DNA of 64,000 nucleotides from Kushneria marisflavi (GCF_002157205.1 NZ_CP021358.1:1860001-1924000), one strand, 5' to 3'; counted from the first letter of the stretch, positions 17,762 to 27,218 are shown. A program made the numbers and translations. Notes: a model not told the origin generated them from the letters alone.

Positions 17762-18073
17762 GTGGCCGCTCTGCCCCCCGTTTCCTGATGCCCCTGCCCT
17801 TGCACACCCATCTCTGCAAACTCGTCTTTGAACGCCCTGTCGATTCAGTAGCCGGGTACAAGAAATGTCGTCAGATCGCATCAGGAACATGCCTTTTATC
17901 GGCTTTTCAGCAATTTATCACTGTTTGTTAAAACACTCTAACAGTTCGCTGAAAATCTTATCGACTGTTTGCTCGGTGGCCTTCAAAACGTGTGAGCATC
18001 AGGGGACAGAATTCGACCACCGGCCTTGTTCATGTCCCTGTATCAGGCATTTATCGACAGGAAGAAACGTCAG
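17762..18073. promoter_or_regulatory. Divergent promoter region with direct repeats (candidate MocR operator)
   Basis: 312 bases lie between the regulator and its presumed target operon. Two near-identical direct repeats occur at 17915-17927 (TTATCACTGTTTG) and 17958-17971 (TTATCGACTGTTTG), 43 bp apart, about four helical turns. An inverted AACAGT lies between them. MocR regulators are known to bind spaced direct repeats, which fits. No gene is supported here. Confidence 0.5.
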
Positions 18074-18859
18074 ATGCGCACCACCGACAAGCTCTATTAC
18101 CTTGATCAGTATCTGTATCGGGCCGAGGCGCGCATCGCGACGCTGCATGCCGAGGCCATCGAACTCGATCGGACCGTGGCCTTCCCCGAAGGCGGCGGTC
18201 AGGAAGCCGATATTGGCACCATCGAAACGCCGGTGGGGGCCTTTCGCTTTATCTGGACCAAAAGGCTCTACGGCACGCCGCTGAGCATTGAAGGATTTAC
18301 CGGGGTCAAATCCGGAGGCGTGATCCTGCATCTGGTACATCCTGATGACATCGACCGTCTTGGCGCGCTCGAAGTCGACATGCCGGTCACCATCACCATC
18401 GATGTCGAGCGGCGTGCGCGGCTGACGCTTTCCCATACGGCCAGCCATTTTCTTTATGCCGCAGCACTGGCGCATCAGCCCGACCTCAAGCGTCTGACCA
18501 TCGGCTGTCATATCAAGGAAGAAGCCGCCCGCTTCGATTTTCTTGTCGAAACGCCCTTTCACGCCGACGACGTCGGCGCCATCCAGAGCGAGGCCAACCG
18601 GTTGATGGCCGACAATCTGCCGATCATCACCGACCACCTGACCGAGCATTACGACGCGCGGTTCTGGCAGTACGGCGACATCTACATTCCCTGCGGCGGG
18701 ACACATCTGGAAACGCCTGAAGCCGTTGGTCCCCTGCAGGTACGGCGCAAGAACATCGGCAAGAGCAAGGAGCGACTGCTCTGCAGCTTTGATCAGGCCC
18801 ATATCAACACCGATGACTACCACGTCGGCACCACTCGTCACCTCGAGGTCGTCTCATGA
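18074..18859 (+). CDS. AlaX-like alanyl-tRNA editing domain protein
   Basis: A 261-residue free-standing homologue of the alanyl-tRNA synthetase editing domain. It presumably hydrolyses mischarged aminoacyl-tRNA. The zinc site is intact: HTASH gives His121 and His125, and CGGTH gives Cys207 and His211. The N-terminal ~95 residues correspond to the beta-barrel domain (AFPEGGGQEADIGTIE). An ATG at 18074 with AGGAAG upstream is preferred; longer starts at 18026/18032 lack an SD. The stop overlaps the next gene start by four bases (ATGA). Placement as first gene of an operon with biosynthetic and export genes suggests self-protection against misincorporation of the product rather than general proofreading. 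Confidence 0.85.
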   Translation: MRTTDKLYYLDQYLYRAEARIATLHAEAIELDRTVAFPEGGGQEADIGTIETPVGAFRFIWTKRLYGTPLSIEGFTGVKSGGVILHLVHPDDIDRLGALEVDMPVTITIDVERRARLTLSHTASHFLYAAALAHQPDLKRLTIGCHIKEEAARFDFLVETPFHADDVGAIQSEANRLMADNLPIITDHLTEHYDARFWQYGDIYIPCGGTHLETPEAVGPLQVRRKNIGKSKERLLCSFDQAHINTDDYHVGTTRHLEVVS

Positions 18860-20058
18860 CCACGCCCCTGCCCTTTCGCACCTGGCTTTATTTCGGCGCG
18901 CAATCGATCAATCTGACCACTGCCGTCATGTCGGTGGCCATGGCCGCCATCGTGGGCGCCGAGATTGCCGGCAACGATACCCTGGCCACCCTGCCCTACG
19001 GCATTCAGTTTCTGACCCTGATGCTGGCGACCTATCCAGCCTCCCGGCTGATGAGTCATCTGGGGCGCCGTCGTGGCTTCATGATCGGCAATGCGTTTCT
19101 CGCCCTCTCCGGTGCGGCTGGCTTTCTGGCCGTACAGTCCGAGAGTTTCGTGCTGTTGGCCATCGCGCACGGTGCACTCGGGATTTATATCGCGTTCGCC
19201 AACTTCAATCGCTTTGCCGCCACGGACGGGCTAAAGGACGGACTCAAGTCACGGGCCATGTCGCTGGTGGTGGCCGGGGGCGTACTGGCCGCCATTATCG
19301 GTCCGCTGGCCTCGGCCGTGCTCTGGAATATCCCGGGCTACGGCCACTTTGCCCTCAGCTATAGCCTGTTCATTCCGCTGGCGATACTTGCCACCTGCAT
19401 CGCCATGATGCTGCCCGACAGCACCTCTCGACCACCTCGTGAACGCACCGAGGACAGCGCCCGGCCCGATCCGCTGCTGAAACAGCGTCATGTACTGCTG
19501 GCCATCGCGGTCTCGGCTCTCGGCTATGGCGTGATGAACCTTCTGATGATCCAGGCCTCACTGCATATGCACGATCTGGACACGCCGTTTCACGATGTCA
19601 ACACGGCCATTCAGTGGCATGTGCTGGCCATGTTCCTCCCCTCGTTTTTCACCGGGCGCCTGATCAACCGCCTGGGTCATCAGTCCATGATCACCCTCGG
19701 ACTGGGGCTGCTGGTCACCACGGCACTGCTCAACGTGGCCACCGAGGGCTGGCTGAGCATGGCACTGACCCTGGTCGTACTGGGTCTTGGCTGGAACTTC
19801 ACCTACATCGGTGGCGGGGCCCTGCTGGCGCATACCATCGGTGACAGCTCAAGGGCGATGCGCCTTCAAGGCATCAATGACATGGCCATTGCCGTCATGG
19901 CCACGCTGGGTGCCTTTCTGCCGGCCGTCCTGCAGGCCACCATTGGCTGGCAGGCCACCAATCTGATTGCGGCCGCCCTGTGCGCCGTCATGCTGCTGGG
20001 CGTCATGCTGGTACTCTCACGCCGCCGCCATGGCGCCTTTGTCTCGGGAGTTGCCTGA
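18856..20058 (+). CDS. MFS transporter
   Basis: A 400-residue major facilitator superfamily protein with twelve hydrophobic segments. The cytoplasmic loop 2-3 motif is recognisable as ASRLMSHLGRRRGFMIGN near residues 55-75, and a long hydrophilic central loop (residues ~190-215) separates the two halves. In the second half GRLINRLGHQSMITLGLGLL repeats the motif. Four-base overlap with the AlaX-like gene and two bases from the following PLP-enzyme gene show a tightly coupled operon. It most likely exports the product of the cluster; uptake of a precursor is the alternative. Confidence 0.87.
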   Translation: MTTPLPFRTWLYFGAQSINLTTAVMSVAMAAIVGAEIAGNDTLATLPYGIQFLTLMLATYPASRLMSHLGRRRGFMIGNAFLALSGAAGFLAVQSESFVLLAIAHGALGIYIAFANFNRFAATDGLKDGLKSRAMSLVVAGGVLAAIIGPLASAVLWNIPGYGHFALSYSLFIPLAILATCIAMMLPDSTSRPPRERTEDSARPDPLLKQRHVLLAIAVSALGYGVMNLLMIQASLHMHDLDTPFHDVNTAIQWHVLAMFLPSFFTGRLINRLGHQSMITLGLGLLVTTALLNVATEGWLSMALTLVVLGLGWNFTYIGGGALLAHTIGDSSRAMRLQGINDMAIAVMATLGAFLPAVLQATIGWQATNLIAAALCAVMLLGVMLVLSRRRHGAFVSGVA

Positions 20059-20060
20059 GC

Positions 20061-20972
20061 ATGAGTCGTCTGATCTCCTGTGATCCGCAGTTTTCCATCA
20101 AGCTCGAGCTGGACAACCCCGGCGGCAGCCACAAGTATCGCGCCGCCAGCCATATCGTGGCGCGGGCCATCGAAGCCGGCGAGATCATTCCCGGTCATAC
20201 CACGGTGATTGAAAAGACCGGCGGCAACTTCGGGTTTGGGCTGCTGGCCGCCTGTCAGAAAAGAAACGTCGATGTCGCGCTGGCGGTCGGGCTGGGGTTC
20301 AGTCAGTACAAGCGCGACCTGCTCGAGGGGCTGGGTGCCGAGCTGATCGGCAAGTCACAGCTTCGCGATGGCGCCACGCCGCGTGAGGTCATCGAATATC
20401 ACCTGGCCCATCAACAGAGTCTGGGACGCCGCTACTACTACACCGATCAGTTCAACAACATTGATAACGTGCAGGCACATCGCGACGGAACCGGCGCCGA
20501 GCTCGGACGCCAGCTCATGAACGCCGGTGCACCGCGACGTCTGCTGTTTATCGGCTGCGCCGGCACCGGTGCCAGTTTTACCGGCGTGGTGCAGGCGCTG
20601 CGCCGCATGGACTTCGACGTGCGCTCGATTCTGGTCGAACCTGAAGGCTGTGACACGCTGGCCGGGCAGTTTGTGGATCATCGCCTTGAAGGCATGTGTG
20701 TCGGGGTCGCCCCGCCCTTTCTGGACTGGACGCTGGTCAGCGAGGTGTACCACACCACTCTTGAGGAGACGATGATCGCCCAGCGGCGCTTTTATCGCGA
20801 TCAGGGCTTTCATGTTGGCAACACCACCGGGGCCTGTCTCGCCGTGGTGGAGCAGCTGCGCGAGACGGTCGCCCTCGAAGCGCGCCACATTGTCATGCTC
20901 GGCTACGACGGCGGTCACTGGTACCCGGACCTGACACAGCAAATGCCGCCTCACGTTCGCAACGCCGCCTGA
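20061..20972 (+). CDS. Cysteine synthase-like PLP-dependent beta-substituting enzyme
   Basis: A 303-residue fold-type II PLP enzyme of the cysteine synthase/cystathionine beta-synthase group. The Schiff-base lysine is Lys25 in NPGGSHKYRAA. The asparagine-loop equivalent is EKTGGNFGFGLLAA, and the phosphate-binding Gly-rich loop is GCAGTGASFTGV. SHKYR in place of the canonical SVKDR and TGGNFG in place of TSGNTG show it is not a standard CysK. Family members replace the acetoxy group of O-acetylserine with a nucleophile. The next gene encodes a serine acetyltransferase-like protein that would supply that substrate. The nucleophile and product are unknown. Confidence 0.85.
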   Translation: MSRLISCDPQFSIKLELDNPGGSHKYRAASHIVARAIEAGEIIPGHTTVIEKTGGNFGFGLLAACQKRNVDVALAVGLGFSQYKRDLLEGLGAELIGKSQLRDGATPREVIEYHLAHQQSLGRRYYYTDQFNNIDNVQAHRDGTGAELGRQLMNAGAPRRLLFIGCAGTGASFTGVVQALRRMDFDVRSILVEPEGCDTLAGQFVDHRLEGMCVGVAPPFLDWTLVSEVYHTTLEETMIAQRRFYRDQGFHVGNTTGACLAVVEQLRETVALEARHIVMLGYDGGHWYPDLTQQMPPHVRNAA

Positions 20973-21018
20973 TCCTGCCAGCGGCGACCCCGTATACCCC
21001 GATTCGGAAGTGACGCAG

Positions 21019-21699
21019 ATGCGTAGAGATAACATCTACTACTACACCCTGGCGCGGCTCACCCCCTTTCTGGAGACTGCCACGCTTGAGCTGCTTGATG
21101 AGCGCCACGACGAGACCGCCATGACCCTGGCCCTCGAGGATCTGGAGGCCCTGATTAAAAGCGACCCCTCCCACCGGGGCCTTGAACAGTGCTATTTGGA
21201 AAGCTGCTCGCCGTTCATTGCGGTATCGACCTACCGGCTGGCGCACGCCTGCTGGTCGCGCGAGCCGTTGATGGCCATGAAGCTCTGTCACGCCGCGCGC
21301 GTGGCCACCGGTGTCGAAATTCACCCTGGCGCCACGATCGGACGGCGCTTTGTGGTCGATCACGGCACCGGCACCATCATCGGTGAAACCGCCGAACTCG
21401 GTGACGACTGTACGGTTCTCAACGGCGTGATCATCGGCTCAAGACGCATGAATGCCAACATGGCCACCAAGCGCCATCCGACCATCGGCCACCGGGTCAG
21501 CATCGGCGCCTACAGCCAGCTGCTTGGCAACATCGTGATCGGCGATGATGCACGTATTCATCCCTGGTCGATCATCACGCGCGACATGCACCCCCATGAG
21601 CGGGCCTGGGCAGACCACGCCGCACGGGTCGAGCCATCCGACCGGCCCGGCGCCCCTTCGATTCGACACGATAGCGCCTCAATGATGTCTGCCCTCTGA
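21019..21699 (+). CDS. Serine O-acetyltransferase-like protein
   Basis: A 226-residue protein of the CysE family. A helical N-terminal domain (residues ~1-75) precedes a left-handed beta-helix of hexapeptide repeats. Its active-site region is VVDHGTGTIIGETAELGDD with catalytic His115. It would make O-acetylserine from serine and acetyl-CoA. The C-terminus differs from housekeeping CysE, in which the last residues mediate cysteine feedback and CysK binding; here it ends in a proline/serine-rich tail, so regulation may differ. The ATG at 21019 has GGAAG eight bases upstream; a GTG at 21010 overlaps that SD. It is the last enzyme of the MocR-linked operon. Confidence 0.85.
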   Translation: MRRDNIYYYTLARLTPFLETATLELLDERHDETAMTLALEDLEALIKSDPSHRGLEQCYLESCSPFIAVSTYRLAHACWSREPLMAMKLCHAARVATGVEIHPGATIGRRFVVDHGTGTIIGETAELGDDCTVLNGVIIGSRRMNANMATKRHPTIGHRVSIGAYSQLLGNIVIGDDARIHPWSIITRDMHPHERAWADHAARVEPSDRPGAPSIRHDSASMMSAL

Positions 21700-21788
21700 G
21701 ACCTTTGGTGATACGTCCAAGGCCGCATGGACAGGGCCTGATCTTCGCCACAGCATTAGTCCGGTACGTCTGCCAAAGGATAGAGCCC

Positions 21789-22067
21789 ATGAGTGCCCCC
21801 TTTATTACCGACAACCTGTTGATGCGCTGCCGCCGCGAGCAGCGCATTCAACACGAGCGTAATCGCCAGAGTTTTGACCCGGCGGCCATCAACGACCGCA
21901 AGGAGCTGTCGATGCTGGTGGAACAGGCCCTGGCGGATGGCGAGGACTATGCCAGCATCGTCAACCGCCACCGCGACATCGAACTCACCGAGGCGGAGCT
22001 TGTCGAGCTGATCGGCCCGGAGCAGGCGCTGCGTGATCGTATCGAAAGGTTCGGCCAGCTACACTAG
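21789..22067 (+). CDS. Small hypothetical protein
   Basis: A 92-residue acidic, probably all-helical soluble protein that I do not recognise. The sequence is charged throughout (for example RCRREQRIQHERNRQSFDP and later DIELTEAELVELIGPEQ). AAAGGA precedes the ATG at 21789 by about nine bases. It is separated by 89 bases from the upstream operon and followed by a strong terminator, so it could be the last gene of that operon or independent. The helical C-terminal part with DIELTEAELVEL could be a small regulatory or DNA-binding bundle, but nothing specific supports that. Confidence 0.65.
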   Translation: MSAPFITDNLLMRCRREQRIQHERNRQSFDPAAINDRKELSMLVEQALADGEDYASIVNRHRDIELTEAELVELIGPEQALRDRIERFGQLH

Positions 22068-22088
22068 ATCGCGCCCCTTGTGTCGAAG

Positions 22089-22126
22089 AAGGCCCCGTCC
22101 GCACAGTGTGCTGACGGGGCCTTTTT
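22089..22126 (+). terminator. Intrinsic terminator
   Basis: AAGGCCCCGTC (22089-22099) pairs with GACGGGGCCTT (22113-22123), with an inner GCACA/TGTGC hairpin and a T run. It ends the transcript of the 92-residue protein and possibly of the whole MocR-linked operon. Confidence 0.9.
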
Positions 22127-22195
22127 CCGTGACAGTCCCGCTGTTGTCCATGGCACTCGATTCGGGCCGTTTTAATCACTGCTGGGAGACCCGAC

Positions 22196-22831
22196 ATGTT
22201 ACTGAACGATGCCCTTCACTGGCGCTACGCTGCCAAGCGTATGAACGGCGAGCAGGTGCCCGAGGAGACGCTTGAGCGGATCATGGACGCCGCCCGGCTG
22301 GCGCCGTCCTCCTTTGGCCTGCACCCCTGGTCGCTGGTACATGTCAGAAGCCAGGCACTGCGCACGCAGCTGCATGAGGAGGCCATACCTCAGCCGCAGG
22401 TGATCGAGGGTTCTGATCTGCTGGTTTTTGCCGTGCATGATCGCGACTTCAAAACTCAGGTCGATGAACACATCGCCAACATGGCTCGTACCCGCGGTCA
22501 GGACGAGCGCGAGCTCGACGGCTTTCGCAACATGGTCAAGGGCGTCATGGATCAAAAGGGCAGTCATGAGGCCTGTCTGGAATGGGCTGCGCGTCAGGCC
22601 TACATCGGCATGGGGGTGGCACTGAGTGCTGCCGCGCTCGAGAAGGTCGATGCCTCACCGATGGAAGGCTTTTACCCGGACAAGCTCGATGAGGCACTTG
22701 GTCTAAGGGAAAAGGAGCTCAAAAGTGTGGTCATCATGGCGCTGGGCTATCGCGATAGCGAACGTGACCCGGGCGCTGAGCGGGCAAAGGTACGCCGCGA
22801 CAGGGAAGATTTCGTATTGACCATCGAGTGA
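22196..22831 (+). CDS. Nitroreductase-family NAD(P)H oxidoreductase
   Basis: A 211-residue FMN-dependent oxidoreductase of the nitroreductase family (NfsB-like group). The N-terminal FMN-binding motif RYAAKRMNGEQVPEE and the following ARLAPSSFGLHPWSLVHV are well conserved. The C-terminal EKELKSVVIMALGYRD is the usual second FMN contact. Family members reduce nitroaromatics, quinones or flavins using NAD(P)H in the cytoplasm; the physiological substrate is unknown. GGGAG precedes the start by eight bases. It is a single gene; a hairpin without T-tract (22856-22879, GAGGCCAC/GTGGCCTC) follows. Confidence 0.88.
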   Translation: MLLNDALHWRYAAKRMNGEQVPEETLERIMDAARLAPSSFGLHPWSLVHVRSQALRTQLHEEAIPQPQVIEGSDLLVFAVHDRDFKTQVDEHIANMARTRGQDERELDGFRNMVKGVMDQKGSHEACLEWAARQAYIGMGVALSAAALEKVDASPMEGFYPDKLDEALGLREKELKSVVIMALGYRDSERDPGAERAKVRRDREDFVLTIE

Positions 22832-22855
22832 AGACAGGTCATCGAGTCAGATCAT

Positions 22856-22879
22856 GAGGCCACACGACCACGTGGCCTC
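22856..22879 (+). terminator. Stem-loop after nitroreductase gene
   Basis: GAGGCCAC pairs with GTGGCCTC across an eight-base loop. No T run follows, so it is at best a weak or Rho-assisted terminator. Confidence 0.45.
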
Positions 22880-23100
22880 CTGTAGATGATGCCTGCGGAT
22901 GAAAAACTCTTTTCGAACGTTTGATTGACCCTGCCCCCGTTATCGTGACACGATGCCCTCAGTTGGTTAGCAAGTCGTATATAGTCAGTAGCACTCGAAG
23001 TCCTTCGGTAGCCTGGTTTTATCCCCCTTGTTTTACCTGCTTTATCTGGGGCAACACCCGGTCACTTTTTATAGCGCGTCATGCGCAAGGAAATTCGAAT

Positions 23101-23304
23101 ATGTCAACTGGCACAGTCAAGTGGTTCAACGACGCTAAAGGCTTCGGCTTCATCTCTCCGTCCGACGGCGGTGACGATCTGTTCGTTCACTTCTCCGAAA
23201 TCAAGGCTGAAGGCTTCAAGTCACTGCAGGAAGGCCAGCAGGTCTCCTTCGAAGTGACTCAGGGCAAGAAAGGCCTTCAGGCTGCAAACGTCCAGGCAGA
23301 CTAA
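23101..23304 (+). CDS. CspA-family cold-shock protein
   Basis: A 67-residue single-stranded nucleic-acid-binding protein of the CspA family. RNP1 (KGFGFI) and RNP2 (LFVHF) are intact in the beta-barrel that starts [14 protein letters not shown]. It acts as an RNA chaperone in the cytoplasm. Members may be cold-induced or constitutive. More than 200 non-coding bases precede it; a long 5' leader is typical of cold-regulated csp mRNAs, although I did not identify a cold box. A strong terminator follows at 23345. Confidence 0.95.
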   Translation: MSTGTVKWFNDAKGFGFISPSDGGDDLFVHFSEIKAEGFKSLQEGQQVSFEVTQGKKGLQAANVQAD

Positions 23305-23344
23305 CCTCCGGGTTAATCTTCCTTCAGGCCGAGAGGTCTGACGC

Positions 23345-23379
23345 AACAAGGCCCGCATATGCGGGCCTTGTTGTTTTTG
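23345..23379 (+). terminator. Intrinsic terminator of the csp gene
   Basis: AACAAGGCCCGCAT pairs with its exact complement ATGCGGGCCTTGTT as one continuous 28-base palindrome, followed by GTTTTT. It can also stop the convergent chemoreceptor transcript, whose 3' side is A-rich. Confidence 0.9.
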
Positions 23380-23408
23380 CGTGTCTGAAAGATACCTGCA
23401 TGCAGCGC

Positions 23409-24974
23409 TCAGGCATTGGCCGTGTCACGAACCCGGAAGGTGGCCACCAGCTTCTGCAGATGGCCGGCCTGTTCTGCCAGCATGCTGGCCGCCGCCGTGG
23501 ACTGCTCCACCATGGCCGCGTTTTGTTGGGTGACCAGGTCCATCTGGGCAATGGCGGAGTTGACCTGATCCACACCGCCATCCTGCTCACGAGAAGCCGT
23601 TGCGATATCATTGATGAGTGTGGCGAGCTGCTCAATGGCCTCTCTGGTCTGCTCAATGCTGCCGCCGCTACGCTCTGCCTGGGTGACGCCGGAAATAATC
23701 CGTTGATTCATCTCTTCAAGCAGCTGCCGAATCTCTCCGGCCGACGTCGCACTGCGATTGGCCAGCGCTCTGACCTCCGACGCCACGACCGCAAAGCCTC
23801 GCCCCTGATCGCCGGCACGGGCCGCTTCTACCGACGCATTGAGCGCCAGAATATTGGTCTGAAAGGAGATGGCGTCGATGGTGCTCAATATCTCGTTGAC
23901 GCGCTGTGACTGCGTGGCGATTTCCTTCATCAGCGATAGACCGTGGACCACGTCCTGACTGCTGCTGCGCACATTGCCGGTGGCCTCTATGGTCAATGTG
24001 TTGACCTGTTGGGTCGCCTCGGTGTTGTGCCTCACCGTCGAGGAGATCTCCTCCATGCTGGCGGCCGTTTCTTCAAGCGAGGCGGCCTGCTGTTCGGTAC
24101 GCGCTGCCAGATCGTGACTGGCATGCGACAGTTCGGTGGCGCCGACATGAACGCTTTGACAGGTCTCGCGAATAGAGGTCACAAGCTTTTGAAGCGAGGC
24201 GTTCATGGCCTTCATCGCACTCAGAAGCTGCGCCGTTTCATCACGACCGGTCACGGTGATCTCCTGAGTCAGATCGCCCTGAGCGACCTGTTCGGCCACA
24301 TGCAGCGCGCGACTCAGCGGGCGTGTAATACTGCGGGTAATCACGATGGCCAGCGCAATGGCGGCCAGCAGCGCGACACCGGCAAAAATCAACAGGCTGG
24401 TCATGGTGCGGCCATGGGCTGCTGAAATCGTCTCTTCAGCACCACCCAGACGTTCGGCAGCGATCGTATTGATTTGATCGGCCAGCGATTCCAGCGCGTA
24501 AACCTGCTCCTTGTACTCTCCAAAGGCCGCATTGGCCTGTGCCGGCTCACTCAGCTCGCCTGCAAGAATACGTTGATGAATGGCGCGAAACCCTGAAGCG
24601 TAGGCCTGCAGCGCCGGACCGGCCTGAGTGTAGAGCTGACGCAGCTCCTCGGTCGGTGCAAGCTGCTGACCCTGTGTCAGCGTCTGTTGCAGCGTCTCGC
24701 GGGCACCTTCCCACTTGTCGTAATAGGACGCGACCTTGTCGGGTGAAGCGATATTGATGAAGCTGTCCTTCTCAAAGCGTCGCTCCTGAAGTGCCAGACG
24801 TTGTACGTTAAGCGCATTCTGCGACAGCATGGCATCCGTATCGATGGCGCGGTCAGCGGTCGTTTTCATGTTGTTAAGCCCCAGCAGCCCGACGACAGCG
24901 CTGGCGATCAAAAGCAGTGTTAACACCCCAAACGCCATGGCCAGACGCGGGCCAATTTTCAAACGAGCCAACAT
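23409..24974 (-). CDS. Methyl-accepting chemotaxis protein
   Basis: A 521-residue transmembrane chemoreceptor. TM1 spans residues ~9-31 ([21 protein letters not shown]). A periplasmic four-helix-bundle sensor domain (about residues 35-185) follows, then TM2 near 190-212 and a HAMP domain ([23 protein letters not shown]). A long cytoplasmic signalling coiled coil contains the conserved hairpin tip [24 protein letters not shown] sequence, here [20 protein letters not shown]. There is no C-terminal NWETF-like CheR/CheB tether; it ends soon after the coiled coil. The ligand is unknown. The start at 24974 has GAGGAAG five bases upstream. Confidence 0.92.
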   Translation of the reverse strand: MLARLKIGPRLAMAFGVLTLLLIASAVVGLLGLNNMKTTADRAIDTDAMLSQNALNVQRLALQERRFEKDSFINIASPDKVASYYDKWEGARETLQQTLTQGQQLAPTEELRQLYTQAGPALQAYASGFRAIHQRILAGELSEPAQANAAFGEYKEQVYALESLADQINTIAAERLGGAEETISAAHGRTMTSLLIFAGVALLAAIALAIVITRSITRPLSRALHVAEQVAQGDLTQEITVTGRDETAQLLSAMKAMNASLQKLVTSIRETCQSVHVGATELSHASHDLAARTEQQAASLEETAASMEEISSTVRHNTEATQQVNTLTIEATGNVRSSSQDVVHGLSLMKEIATQSQRVNEILSTIDAISFQTNILALNASVEAARAGDQGRGFAVVASEVRALANRSATSAGEIRQLLEEMNQRIISGVTQAERSGGSIEQTREAIEQLATLINDIATASREQDGGVDQVNSAIAQMDLVTQQNAAMVEQSTAAASMLAEQAGHLQKLVATFRVRDTANA

Positions 24975-25196
24975 GGGGACTTCCTCATGCAAAACAGAAT
25001 TGCATGTTATATCGACGTCGCCGTGGCTTTCTTGATGACGGCTCCTCGGGTTTGAAACCGGGCCATTGATGCGCGCGCCAAAGGAGGACACCGCGGGAGA
25101 ACCGGCATTCAGTCACCGCTCAGCTGGGGCAGCACTGTACACACAACCCTAAAACGGTTTATATCAACAGCTTCTGATACTGACCGACAGGCCACC

Positions 25197-25679
25197 ATGT
25201 CCATCGAAATTATCCCCCTGCACGAGCAGCCCGAGTTTGCCGATGCCTGTAGCGCCTGGGGCTATGGCCAGTGGGGCGTGCATTCCACGCGCACGCTCGA
25301 TGAGGCCCGGTTGCTGTTTGCCAGCGCCGCCCATGGCAGTGGCCTGCCGCTGACCTGGGTGGCGCGGCACGGTGACTACCCAGTGGGCATGGCAAGCCTT
25401 GCCGACAACGACTGCTCGAAACGTCCGGACCTGCGCCCCTGGCTGGCCGCCGTGTTCGTTCACCCCGACTATCGCGGCCAGGGCCTGGCAGCGCAGTTGA
25501 TCGAAACGGTCGAGCACGCGGCCCGGGCAAGGGGCGAAGCGCGGCTTTATCTGATCACCGCCAACCAGCAAACGCTCTATGAGCGTCACGGCTGGCAAAA
25601 AATCGGCATGGTGGACTATCCCGAACGCCCCTGCACCCTGATGGAAAAGCACTTCGCCCGCCATGACACGCCAGCCTGA
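25197..25679 (+). CDS. GNAT-family N-acetyltransferase
   Basis: A 160-residue acetyltransferase of the GNAT fold. The acetyl-CoA-binding motif A is clear: AVFVHPDYRGQGLAAQLIETV, with the Q/RxxGxG/A signature RGQGLA. A beta strand with LYLITANQQTLYERHGW (motif B) follows. The acceptor substrate cannot be deduced. It stands alone between the divergent chemoreceptor and the convergent DUF2254 gene. The start is the ATG at 25197; no strong Shine-Dalgarno is visible. Confidence 0.87.
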   Translation: MSIEIIPLHEQPEFADACSAWGYGQWGVHSTRTLDEARLLFASAAHGSGLPLTWVARHGDYPVGMASLADNDCSKRPDLRPWLAAVFVHPDYRGQGLAAQLIETVEHAARARGEARLYLITANQQTLYERHGWQKIGMVDYPERPCTLMEKHFARHDTPA

Positions 25680-25725
25680 GCCGGTATCGGACGGATGGGC
25701 TAAAGGGCGTGCATGGGCTCGGCTT

Positions 25726-27054
25726 TCAGTTGGATGGCGCTCCTACCGGCAGATGAGGGGCGATGCGCAGGCGGTGCATGCCCCGGGTGAGGCGATCCTC
25801 GATAAAGCTGACTTCCAGTGGCGTGGTAAAACACTGCGCCATGAGCGCGATAATGCGATCGGTGTGGGCCTGAATGACACGATGGTCTTCCGCCATCGCA
25901 AAGTTGGACAGCGTCTTGAAGGCCTTCAGCAGCGACAGGCAGATGCTCAGGTCCTTTTCGCCGTAGTGCAGGATGGGGTTAAACACCCTGAACATCAGAC
26001 TTTCAAACCCTTCCTCCTGCCAGCAGATCAGGCAGCGGCCCTGCTCATCCACCCGCATGTTGCAGGGAGTCAGGGCCAGGCGCTGCGCCAGCAGTTCGGT
26101 CACCTGATGAATACACAGCCGTGCCGTGCCCGGATCATTGATACCGGGAGACAGCCCCTTGATCGCAACCTCCATCAACTGCGTCAGCCCGTTGACGTAG
26201 TGATCTTCGGTAGACTCGCCCTCGACATATTCAAGACAGCCCAGAATCCGGTCGACCAGCACATCACCCGGCGGTGTCTCTGACTCGACCGACATGATGG
26301 GGAAGCGCTTGACCACAAAATCGCCGAAGCTGAATCCGAGGTGAATCGTGAGATCATGACGACGCGCCAGCTCGGCCAGTGCATCGAAATTGGCGCTCTG
26401 GATATAACCGCTGTCGCGGGAATAGATGACATGAGCGATGTCGGGATCAATGGGATGATCGACGCGATACGCATAGGCATCGTTCTCCTGTCGCTTTCTC
26501 AGCTTGTCCAGCGACTGCTGGGTAGAGACGAGCAGCCGCTGGGTAATCGCATGAATCTGTACCGACTGGGAGGCGCCATGAATGAAAAGTACAAACATGG
26601 CCAGGCTGTTGATAACCATGACGGCGCCCAGATAAACCGCCAGCGAACGCCAGGTATCCGGCGTATTGCCGATCGCCGGCACCAGAAGCAGAATCAGGAG
26701 ATACAGGATGGTGCCCAGATAGTGCCCAAGCACCTGCTGATGGCGCTTGTCCGTCATGATGACGAACACCAGCTTGTTGGAGAAGTTGCTGCCGGCCTGG
26801 GTCAGCACGGACATGACCGTGGAGAAACTGAACACTAAAAGCGAGATCATGCCGGCCATCAGCGTGGTCAGAAGTGAGCGTGCCGTACCGGGCTGATCGA
26901 ACTTAATAAAATGCAGAAAATCCGGCAGGCTGTTCACCTCAAGCGAGACCGCCGCGATGCCCAGCACCACATAAATCGTAATGATGAGGCTGGTCAGGTA
27001 GGTGATGCTGTCACGAAACTGCTGGAACTTCTCGCGCATCCATGACGTATTCAT
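25726..27054 (-). CDS. DUF2254 predicted membrane protein
   Basis: A 442-residue protein of the DUF2254 family. Four hydrophobic helices occupy the first ~155 residues (for example LTSLIITIYVVLGIAAVSL and LTTLMAGMISLLVFSFSTVM). A large soluble C-terminal domain follows, with DVLVDRILGCLEYVEGEST and SPGINDPGTARLCIHQVTEL, the most conserved family segment. Function is unknown; homologues are widespread in marine and halophilic bacteria. ATG 27054 gives the better N-terminus, although an in-frame ATG at 27090 also exists and neither has an ideal Shine-Dalgarno. Confidence 0.8.
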   Translation of the reverse strand: MNTSWMREKFQQFRDSITYLTSLIITIYVVLGIAAVSLEVNSLPDFLHFIKFDQPGTARSLLTTLMAGMISLLVFSFSTVMSVLTQAGSNFSNKLVFVIMTDKRHQQVLGHYLGTILYLLILLLVPAIGNTPDTWRSLAVYLGAVMVINSLAMFVLFIHGASQSVQIHAITQRLLVSTQQSLDKLRKRQENDAYAYRVDHPIDPDIAHVIYSRDSGYIQSANFDALAELARRHDLTIHLGFSFGDFVVKRFPIMSVESETPPGDVLVDRILGCLEYVEGESTEDHYVNGLTQLMEVAIKGLSPGINDPGTARLCIHQVTELLAQRLALTPCNMRVDEQGRCLICWQEEGFESLMFRVFNPILHYGEKDLSICLSLLKAFKTLSNFAMAEDHRVIQAHTDRIIALMAQCFTTPLEVSFIEDRLTRGMHRLRIAPHLPVGAPSN

Positions 27055-27218
27055 TGTTAGATGACTTATCCTTGTTGAAATGTATCCCATCGTCGCACGA
27101 CATGATTCATGCGATATAAAGCATCATGGCCGTCGCCCTCCCTGCTCCGGACAGGGTAGAACCTGACGGTCGCAAGCTCCGCACGTCCATTTAATCATTC
27201 CTGACCCTGTGAAACGCC

